Below are positions 1 to 7,154 of a stretch of DNA of 34,737 bases, in pieces (the stretch's first letter is position 1; every line of letters starts with the position of its first letter). The position numbers were made by a program, and so were the translations under genes. The notes under the pieces are model-generated. The model did not search any database, was not told the origin of the DNA, and saw only the letters and a list, made by a program, of their open reading frames with translations. Source of the DNA: CAZGNZ01 sp964527215 (lineage in GTDB: Bacteria; Fidelibacterota; Marinisomatia; SCGC-AAA003-L08; JACNLC01); the NCBI GenBank assembly GCA_964527215.1, contig CAZGNZ010000042.1:1-34737 (forward strand). The letters are read 5' to 3'.

Positions 1-168
1 ACAACAACATCTCATTCGCACCATGAAACATCCAATCTCGACAGTCTGCTCTTCGATCAGACTGACTGAAATTGAACTGAATGCGCGATAATACATACGC
101 TTCCGACTGACCATTAACTAATCAATCATTTCACTATTATACCATTCCTCTACTCCGCCACTCAACCA
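1..168. repeat. Direct repeat copy A (period about 344 bp)
   Basis: This stretch matches 345-512 with only scattered substitutions, for example around 50-56 and 90-95. The shared sequence begins near acaacatctcattcgcacc and ends near ccactcaacca. The offset is 344 bases at both ends. It holds no convincing gene. The window begins inside the repeat, so the array may extend further left. Confidence 0.85.
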
Positions 169-227
169 ACATCATTCTGCCAAGCCCAAACGCATTTGGT
201 GTGCAATGAAATTCTCTGACATTGAAC

Positions 228-251
228 GTTCTTTTCTTTGAAGAAAAGAAC
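228..251. repeat. Perfect 11-bp inverted repeat
   Basis: The arms gttcttttctt (228-238) and aagaaaagaac (241-251) are exact reverse complements separated by two bases. The sequence ccaaaagaac follows at once. It lies in the spacer between the two direct-repeat copies. It could be a transcript-end hairpin or part of the repeat family. There is no gene evidence on either strand. Confidence 0.7.
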
Positions 252-301
252 CAAAAGAACATGCGCTGCAGACCAATTTCATCTCGATTGGATCTTTCAT
301 T

Positions 302-361
302 GAATGAGATAGACTCGTCCCGTCGAAAATCAGACGGGACTCGAATAACAACATCTCATTC
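302..361. repeat. Nested inverted repeat at the start of repeat copy B
   Basis: The outer arms gaatgagat (302-310) and atctcattc (353-361) are exact reverse complements. Inside them gtcccgtc (317-324) pairs perfectly with gacgggac (333-340) over an 8-base loop. The outer right arm is the first part of repeat copy B, so the cruciform straddles the repeat boundary. Confidence 0.7.
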
Positions 362-512
362 GCACCATGAAACATCCAATCTCGACAGTCTGCTTTCCAA
401 TCAGACTGACTGAAATTGTCCTGAATGCGCGATAATACATACACTTCCGACTGACCACTGACTAATCAACCATTTCACCATTATGCCGTTGCTCTACTCA
501 ACCACTCAACCA
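345..512. repeat. Direct repeat copy B
   Basis: Second copy of the 168-bp repeat at 1-168. It ends about 10 bases from the stop codon of the minus-strand gene at 522. Its position past the 3' end of a gene suggests intergenic repeat expansion. No reading frame is conserved between the copies in a way that suggests protein coding. Confidence 0.85.
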
Positions 513-521
513 GTACTCCAT

Positions 522-1532
522 CTACGGTTGCCGAGTCATTATATCCACCACCACGGCGTACTGACTGGTCTCACCTTTAACCGCTTTTACAGAGATCAAC
601 GGGGTGCCGGACAGGAATAAATCTTCTACATACGCCAGCTCAATGCCGGCAGGCAGACCGTTTACGTCAGGCGGCAGTTCGCGATTGAGATAGTAATTGC
701 CCAACGCGGTCAAAACTTGCTGTTTCAGCTCTTTGAGATCGGTTCCGATCTGTTCCGATGAAGTGCTTTCCGAGAACAGGCAGCGGATACGGGGGGATAC
801 AGTATCCCCCTCCTCATAGTAACAGTCAGCACCGGAAGGGCTGGTATTCAGGGCGGTTCGACGGGTATACGGACTGTCTGGGATCGGCGCGGATTTGTCC
901 GCCAGAATCTCCGGCAGAGACCATTTGAATGCACCAATGAGACGATCCAAAATCTGACCCAGTTCACCCGTATCCACATAATCCGTTTCCTGCAGGAAAT
1001 AGTAGGTCACTGCTGCGTTGTCAATCATGGACAGCCTGATCAGCGTATCTGCCTTATCCTCAATCAATTCCAGAAACATATCCGGTTCGATGATGCCGTC
1101 ACCCTCAGCCGTGTAACTGCCGAGCATCGTCAGCGGCAGCGAATCAGCCTTTGTCTCGGATAACGAATAGACCATCTCCTCCGCAAAGCAGTCGCTGATG
1201 CGCCAGCCTATTTCATCCAGCAGATCAGTATGGGACAATGAATCCTCCCAGTTCAGGAAATCGGAAATGAAGCGGGTTTTGTCGTTCGTTTTCTCGATTG
1301 TGCAGAATGCACCGGGCAAAACAGCCGAGGTGCTGAAAAATTCTCCAGCTTTCGGGCCTGTAATACTTTTGAAGGACTCGGTTTCCAGACTCCGGATTTC
1401 GCGCAGACTTCGGCAGAATTCATCCGACTGAACCTGGGCAGAAATGTCAACGGATTGCAAGATACCGACCAGTATCGTCAGCAGTGAGAACTTGATAGAC
1501 AACCGGCAGCAGTTACTGAGTGTGTGTTTCAT
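522..1532 (-). CDS. Secreted protein of unknown function
   Basis: I do not recognise this 336-residue protein. It starts at an ATG preceded by GAGGAG with about seven bases spacing and ends in TAG. The first 32 or so residues look like a signal peptide: a basic start, a hydrophobic core (LLTILVGIL) and a likely cleavage after DISA. The mature part is acidic, has a few cysteines and no obvious catalytic motif. It lies 23 bp downstream of the broken dockerin/FISUMP gene on the same strand, so the two are probably co-transcribed. An exported envelope or periplasmic role is inference. Translation, start and export signal are well supported; function is open. Confidence 0.8.
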   Translation of the reverse strand: MKHTLSNCCRLSIKFSLLTILVGILQSVDISAQVQSDEFCRSLREIRSLETESFKSITGPKAGEFFSTSAVLPGAFCTIEKTNDKTRFISDFLNWEDSLSHTDLLDEIGWRISDCFAEEMVYSLSETKADSLPLTMLGSYTAEGDGIIEPDMFLELIEDKADTLIRLSMIDNAAVTYYFLQETDYVDTGELGQILDRLIGAFKWSLPEILADKSAPIPDSPYTRRTALNTSPSGADCYYEEGDTVSPRIRCLFSESTSSEQIGTDLKELKQQVLTALGNYYLNRELPPDVNGLPAGIELAYVEDLFLSGTPLISVKAVKGETSQYAVVVDIMTRQP

Positions 1533-1555
1533 GGACTCCTCATTACATTTATCAT

Positions 1556-4111
1556 TTACGGTTCATCATCCCGAAGGCAGCGGACGGAGAGACCAGATAT
1601 TTTTTCAGCCGCCCCTCGAAAAATTTCACTGTATTGGAAATCAAGACATCGGATTTGGACATTGTCGTTAATGTACTCTGTGGATGACCAGAAACCAGTA
1701 TAATTTTCCATTCCATCATAATCACAGTAATAAGAACAATTATACCAGCCGCCAGGCAGAGCCATGAACCCGGATTCGCCAAACTCTTCATCATTTTGCG
1801 GTTCACCATCTCGCCAAAAAATGGGCTGACCAGCCAGCTTACTGCCTTCATTGGTGCCGCGGAACCAGTCCAGCCAGGCGTCTTCAGCACTCATCCCCAG
1901 GGCCATTTCAAGCTCCATCCACTCCTCATCCGAGGGCACATGAAAGCCTTCCGGACAAACCCCTCGGTCATCATCCACCGCATACCAGTTGTAGAGATTG
2001 CCGTACACTTCCGCACAGTCACCTGCGCATGTCATCTGTTGATTCCAGTCACCCGGATTGGTTGGAAAGAAGGTGTATGCACCGGTTTCGCTTTCATCCA
2101 GATCGCACCAGTCATTGCCGCTGAAACCGGTTTGAATCGGATCCCCACTCCGGTAACAGGTCGTTTTTAAATTTGATTTCAGCCATAATTGAGAACCAAT
2201 TCTGATGGAATGGTAGATATTGCCATCGATATCGCTGTAACGGCAACCATCATCACTGATTATTGCATCAGGATCGTAATTCACCGCCAATACATCAGTG
2301 CATCCCAGATATTCCGGATGAAGAATTAATTCAACGGCCAGAACCAGATCAAGAATGTCATTGACACCATCACCGTTTACATCCGCAATATATGTATATT
2401 CTCAAATATCCAAAATGAGACTCGCCATCTGCACAACATCGCTAACATCGGTGACAAAATCCTCATTTACATCCCCAAGTGGAAAACCATAATCACAACT
2501 GCCGTCTTCAACAAAAGCGGTTGGCAAATAGTTATATGCAACCGGATCAGTACATCCTCCCGGGAAAAACACTGGATAACTGCATACGGTATCGTCATAC
2601 TGAATCTGTGGAAAATGCGGCGGAGGATTGCAGAACAGGTTCCAATCATAATGATAGTCCCGTGCCATACCGATGTTTCCGGTGTCATAAGGTCCCGGAG
2701 CGGACCGTTTCATATAGCCGGCAATCAATTGCACAGTTCCACCCCAGAGGGTAATTGTACCTCTATGATCTTGATTACCAGTAGGATAGTAGATATCCGG
2801 TCCGCGGCCATCACCATAGGGTGGATCGCAAAAACGGGCTGGATCTCCGAAAGGGTCATATTCTCCGGTGAGAGTTGTACAGGTGTTTTGCCAGTAATGC
2901 ATGGCAAAGCTTTCATTCAGAGCCATGATCGCGGCGTTGACCTGGATATTAAATCGATTGGATTCACTGTTGGCAATAATGATGTTTGCACCGGATACCA
3001 GCCCGAGAATATTGTCACTCCCCCCCACGCATTCATCATCCGGCTGGAAATTAGACATGTCGCCGTTGTCCGATTCGGCATTGACCAGATCGTCGGTGAT
3101 CCAGATATTGCACCAGAGAGTGTCCACCAGCGGATTGAGATTTGAGTTCCAGGCATGACGATGGTAGGTGATGTACTCGTCCGTCACAAGGGTGTACTGA
3201 CCGGTAAATGTGCCGTGAACCCGAACCGGTCCTCCGGTAACGTATATCACGGATGGTTCACTGACAATAACCGTTTCATCGAGCATGTATTGATTGGTTT
3301 CCTCTCCGGTCACCGCATCCAGCACCGGATAATCATAATGGGCAAAACCGTGCGGACCGCAGATGGTCTCAGTCAGATAGTATTCGTTGTACGTATCAAA
3401 TGAACCTTCAGCAAATTTTGCATGATACATATACATATCATTCAGATAGGGTGCACAGCTGGTTAGGTCCGCAGGATTTTCACAAAGATCGGGATCATAG
3501 CCGCCCCAGTCGGACCAGTCCAGATGGTGTTCAGCATTGGGATATGTGATTGGTTCTCCGCCGTTTGCTTCCAGATGGGGCGGTTTAAGGAACCACCACT
3601 GTCTGATATGAAAACCGGAGCCGCTGACCTCATCGGTGAAAAATTCTATATCGGTCATGATCAGGGTATCCTGAACAAAAGGAAACAGGTGGTTCAGTTT
3701 AGTATCGGCATTGAAAACATAATCCGCGCTGTCTTTCAGGGTGCTGTATCCGATTGGTGGAAAAATCATCGGCGGCACGGTCACCGTATCCGGATCACCC
3801 TGAAACACAGAATTGAAATTACACATGCCCATATCGACCCACGGACTGCCGCAGGTCGTCCAGACCGTTTCATGAAAAACGGGGCAGCCGTAGCTACTCA
3901 TTACAAGCTGCCCATTGGTCTGCATATACCCAGTGAAATCGTCATACGCCATAAAATGATGGTCAAATCTGTTTCCATTTTCCTGAAACACAAATGGGCC
4001 GCCGCCGGCCTTTTCAGAATCGGTGGCATACAGGTAGATAAGGGGATACGCCTGGTTCTGGGCAGAGAGAATCTGGAGAATTACAATTGCTGCAACAATA
4101 AAAGGACGCAT
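1556..4111 (-). pseudogene. Secreted dockerin/FISUMP protein split by an in-frame TGA
   Basis: One reading frame runs across the region with a single stop, TGA at 2402-2404. The first part (569 codons, ATG at 4111 behind GGAGG) has a signal peptide (MRPFIVAAIVILQILSAQNQ) and a long body. Phrases such as VYVTGG-like segments and ILGLVSGANIII resemble DUF4900-type secreted proteins, which is a moderate guess. A GCTDP...DDGSC Cys module and one dockerin half (GDVNEDFVTDVSDVV) follow. Directly after the stop, in the same frame, come the second dockerin half (ADVNGDGVNDILDLV), another GCTD module and a FISUMP domain (DIDGNIYHSIRIGSQLWLKS through SVRCL). Dockerin halves normally come in pairs, so the stop cuts a single ancestral protein of about 850 residues. 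Readthrough, a sequencing error or a true nonsense mutation are all possible. The distal part has no good independent start. Confidence 0.8.
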
Positions 4112-4256
4112 AAAACCTCCGGAGAAAGAACAATATTGGAAAAAAATACTATGCCGGGCAATATTTCATGTGGTGGAATTTACAGAGATTCGAAGGATTT
4201 TGGTTAAGGCAGATTGGGGGAAATGCAACATCCTGCCTACAGCATGGAAGGCTAAT

Positions 4257-5339
4257 TCATTGAACCACCTTGGGTCGAATTGCCATAAACGTTTGATACC
4301 AGTAGAAAAACGCCGACTTGTCAGGGAGTTTTCGAAGCCGGTTCAGGTAGCCAAAATCAGGATGGGTAATTTCCAATCCGGAAACATCTGAGTTTTTGAA
4401 CAGCTCCAGCGGAGAAAAATCTCTGGACTTCAATCTTGCGGCCAATAAAGCAGATTTGCCAGCAGCAGCTATGGCATCATCAAGGAGAAATTTGCGGCTG
4501 ATCAGATGATTCCTAATAGCGTAAATACCCTTCTCCAGTTCCCGATACCGGGATAAATCCGAAACTGTCAGTCCTGCTCCCCGGGTTGGAATCAACAGCG
4601 CTGTTGAAATGACATTATCCAACACATCATCAATCTGAATGTCAAGTTTGCGATATTCGATTTCCTGTTGTGCAATTGTTTCAAAGCTACGAAAAACAGT
4701 GCCAACATCATCAACTTGATCGAACAGATATCCTATATCAAAAAGTTGTTTGATAATCTCCATCTCTTTGTTTTTATTGTATTGGATTCCGGTGGTGCCG
4801 GGTGCAAATGCAGTTAGCTTATCCCCGGCAATTGAATTAATCGTTGGCACTGTCACATTGACTGTTTCGGTTGATTCAATCCATTCAGACAGGATGGGCG
4901 TCTGAAAAACCTGGGGTTAGGGATTCTTCTGAAACAACAAATCCAGCAGAATTGTATTTGGCCGATTGCTTAGTGCAGATATGAACTGCAGTTTGAAATG
5001 TGCTTTGGGCAAATCCTTTGTAAAACTGCGATGCTCCTGGAATTCACAACTAAGGAACTTTGATTTTTCTACAATCTGATCAAGGGCTTTTTCAAATTCT
5101 GATAATTCATTCTCAGTGATAATATCTAGGTCTATTGAAAACCTTTGCGGCTGTTTCAACAGCAGAATGAGCGATGTTCCACCCTTGAAAATGAAGTCGA
5201 TATTGCTTTTACACAAATGCTGCAGCAGTGACAGCGCACGAATTGTTTTTTCGAGGATGCCGGGATCAATCAGACAATTCTTTCTTTTTCCCCGAAATCC
5301 GGTGATCCATTCTTTTGTGAAACACTCGGACTTAATCAT
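4257..5339 (-). pseudogene. AbiEii-family nucleotidyltransferase toxin, broken by an in-frame TAA
   Basis: The first part has the AbiEii nucleotidyltransferase signature: KGGTS at residues 52-56 and SIDLD with aspartates 70 and 72. It stops at TAA (4917-4919) after FQKNP. The same frame continues with PQVFQTPILSEW and then VPTINSIAGDKLTAFAPGTT, the conserved second half of this family. By my memory of homologues the lost codon is a tyrosine, TAT or TAC changed to TAA. AbiEii proteins transfer nucleotides, probably to tRNA, and act as toxins of type IV toxin-antitoxin systems. The gene overlaps the upstream DUF6577 gene by 8 bp, so they form an operon. A truncated 140-residue product would keep the active-site motif but lose the C-terminal half. 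Confidence 0.85.
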
Positions 5340-6099
5340 TCAATTTTATCTTAATCAATGACTGCCAGTTTTCGGAGAGATACTGCTTGATCATTTCTTT
5401 TTTCCCCCTCCTGGCAGCATAATTCAGTAAACTGGAATAATTAATACTGCTCTCTCGCAGGACACTGTCAAAGATCGATTCAACTTCAGTAATACCAAGG
5501 TAATTCAGTAAACTCCCATTACAGTACACATCGACTAAAATCTTCTCGATCGTCGGCACGCTAACAATATTATTATTCACATGGATAGTTTTTACAGGTG
5601 AGCGCGAGATCATTGGCTGGACCACGACAATATCGGATTCTGAAGTCCCATACAAATTCAATGTCTTTACATCCGGATTGAGAAATACAAGAAGACTTGT
5701 CTGGTCATTCATTGAGTTAAACACGGACTCGGCAAAATATTTTTCGGTCTCAATAATGATAATATTTTTCGTGTACTGATGACGAGTGAATTCGTTCAGC
5801 CAACCAGTCTCCCATATACAGGCTTTGATCTCAGGGTACGACTTATAATACTTTTTCCATTGCAGTGCAGCCTTGCTGGAAACTAATGGACTGTATTCGG
5901 AAACTCGCGGGAAAACATATGTACTCTTTTTTACCTGCGAGATAATGTTTTTCCTTTTAAGATCATAGATGCTCCACCCAAATGTGCTGTCATTCAAATT
6001 GGGCTCATATTCCTGAAAAAAACGTTTTAGATCTCCCCGGGTGATTGTTTCCGCGGTGCTGAATTTCTGATGCAGTTCTTTAATTATGATCTTCTTCAT
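5332..6099 (-). CDS. DUF6577 / AbiEi-like partner of the AbiEii gene
   Basis: A 255-residue protein starting at an ATG behind a strong AGGAGG and ending in TAA inside the start region of the AbiEii gene. I recognise the DUF6577 pattern: an N-terminal winged-helix-like part with a GWSIYDLKRKNII segment near residues 41-53, then IWETGWLNEFTRHQ, a central part with LNPDVKTLNLY, and VPTIEKILVDVYC near the C-terminus. Such genes sit beside AbiEii-like nucleotidyltransferases and are thought to be the antitoxin and transcriptional autoregulator. The AbiEii partner here is broken, so this antitoxin may be an orphan. Its own frame is intact. Regulation may involve the upstream inverted repeats at 6135-6193 and the hairpin at 6100-6119. 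Confidence 0.75.
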   Translation of the reverse strand: MKKIIIKELHQKFSTAETITRGDLKRFFQEYEPNLNDSTFGWSIYDLKRKNIISQVKKSTYVFPRVSEYSPLVSSKAALQWKKYYKSYPEIKACIWETGWLNEFTRHQYTKNIIIIETEKYFAESVFNSMNDQTSLLVFLNPDVKTLNLYGTSESDIVVVQPMISRSPVKTIHVNNNIVSVPTIEKILVDVYCNGSLLNYLGITEVESIFDSVLRESSINYSSLLNYAARRGKKEMIKQYLSENWQSLIKIKLND

Positions 6100-6119
6100 T
6101 CCTGCCTCCTGCGGCAGGA
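6100..6119 (-). promoter_or_regulatory. Hairpin covering the ribosome binding site of the DUF6577 gene
   Basis: Seven-base arms tcctgcc (6100-6106) and ggcagga (6113-6119) are exact reverse complements around a 6-base loop. On the minus strand the AGGAGG ribosome binding site lies partly in the loop and partly in the stem next to the ATG. It could limit translation of the antitoxin operon. The structure is visible; its effect is inference. Confidence 0.5.
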
Positions 6120-6134
6120 TTAAGTTAACACAAC

Positions 6135-6193
6135 TGGCATATTTTTGAAATCAAATATTTGCCAATATCACAGTATTTTGGCATATTTTTGAA
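6135..6193. promoter_or_regulatory. Candidate operator of the DUF6577-AbiEii operon
   Basis: TGGCATATTTTTGA (6135-6148) and TCAAATATTTGCCA (6151-6164) form an imperfect inverted repeat with two mismatches in 14 bases. The first arm is repeated directly at 6179-6193, 44 bases on. The repeats lie 36-94 bases upstream of the start codon in the only intergenic space of the operon. AbiEi-type antitoxins are known to bind inverted repeats upstream of their own operon, so autoregulation is likely. Confidence 0.5.
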
Positions 6194-6240
6194 TTCTATT
6201 GTGCAATGCGGATGCTGCAACCGTTTTCAGGATTATGGAA

Positions 6241-6600
6241 TCATTCCCTCAGAATGACATCGACCTTCATCACAATGTTCAGAATATCCACGCCATCATT
6301 CCCATTGGCATTCAGAATATCGTGCTGCTGCGCGGATTAATGCGATAATGTTGCCATCCTGGGTGATTTCAACCGCCTGCATCCGCGAGTCCGGTTCACC
6401 CACATGATCACAGCTCAGGAAAAGGTTTCACCAACCTGATTGACCACCCGGTGATGCCGCATCCATAATCCAGAATGTTGCCATTCGCTTTTGCAAAAGG
6501 TATCATCTTCCGGACGAATTGCAAACCATACACAGGATTAGTCCGTTGAGCATTGATCCACCATTTTTTGATCCGATTCTTCTGCATCCAAGTTCTGTGC
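6241..6600 (-). pseudogene. Decayed remnant of a secreted dockerin-type gene
   Basis: No long frame is open, but short stretches read like protein. At 6241-6325 the minus strand gives a dockerin half (GNDGVDILNIVMKVDVILRE followed by TGA). Just upstream, in another frame, come QAVEITQDGNIIALIRAA and, further up, WIMDAASPGGQSG and AIRPEDDTFCKSEWQ. These pieces lie in order but in different frames with internal stops. They look like the eroded 3' part of a repeat-propeller or reporter-type secreted protein ending in a dockerin. I cannot name the original family. An 86-residue open frame at 6408-6668 crosses this remnant and is not considered a gene. Confidence 0.55.
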
Positions 6601-6612
6601 AGATAATGCGAC

Positions 6613-6840
6613 CTATTTATCGCCGTCTTTTGCGTTTTCTGACTTGAAACTTGAAACCAGTCCGGCAAGACCGCCGCCTACCACAATCAAGGACATGGCA
6701 GCGCATCCATTGAAAATGTTCTGGATTTGCTCATAGGCACCCGTTCCGCTCAATGTTCGGGCAGACATTATCATGGCGAAACCCCAAATGCAGGAGTTGA
6801 TCAGAATAATTGTGCCAACCAGTATGGGTCGATTTCTCAT
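6613..6840 (-). CDS. Small membrane protein with two transmembrane segments
   Basis: A 75-residue protein with an ATG start behind AGGAGA at about eight bases and a TAG stop. Residues 6-26 (ILVGTIILINSCIWGFAMIMS) and about 44-63 (FNGCAAMSLIVVGGGLAGLV) are hydrophobic segments, separated by a short polar loop, with a charged tail (KSENAKDGDK). It probably sits in the inner membrane with both ends on the same side. I do not recognise a characterised family. Clean start signals and a coherent topology favour a real gene. No conserved neighbour points to a function; it stands alone between a gene remnant and the S9 peptidase. Confidence 0.65.
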   Translation of the reverse strand: MRNRPILVGTIILINSCIWGFAMIMSARTLSGTGAYEQIQNIFNGCAAMSLIVVGGGLAGLVSSFKSENAKDGDK

Positions 6841-7154
6841 AAACAGGTCTCCTTCTCTATTATGTTAACATTACGTATGCCGCAAAACGCATACTGCATC
6901 CAGTCTATCAGCTATCGGGTTTTACCCGAACAAATACTTTACGGTTCAGCAATATCAGCGCTGTGTCCTGTTCCCTGACCAATAAAGTAAATGAATTTCC
7001 CCACCCGTCAGCTGACGGGACGGGGTATCATTAGTGATATAATCATTTTTCATTTCGCCTCCGCGCCAAATGGCGGATTCAAGAACAGATATTGGTTTAA
7101 TGAAAATATTTCTGACATACACCAAAACGATATGTCTGCACATTAAGTTCTATG
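6841..7154. other. Intergenic stretch with a perfect 16-bp palindrome
   Basis: No convincing gene is seen in these 314 bases. cccgtcagctgacggg at 7004-7019 is a perfect palindrome with no loop. gccaaatggc near 7067-7076 is a second short inverted repeat. Neither is followed by a T-run in the direction expected for a terminator. It may hold the promoter of the small membrane gene and the end of the peptidase transcript. Confidence 0.5.

Noticed and set aside
6408..6668. An 86-residue minus-strand open frame as a gene (contains DYGCG, methyltransferase-like)
   Set aside because: The DYGCG match is too short to mean a methyltransferase. It overlaps the end of the small membrane gene and collinear protein fragments in other frames, so it is best read as part of a remnant.
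7004..7019. The perfect 16-bp palindrome as a terminator
   Set aside because: It has no loop and no following T-run on either strand. It is recorded only as a palindrome.
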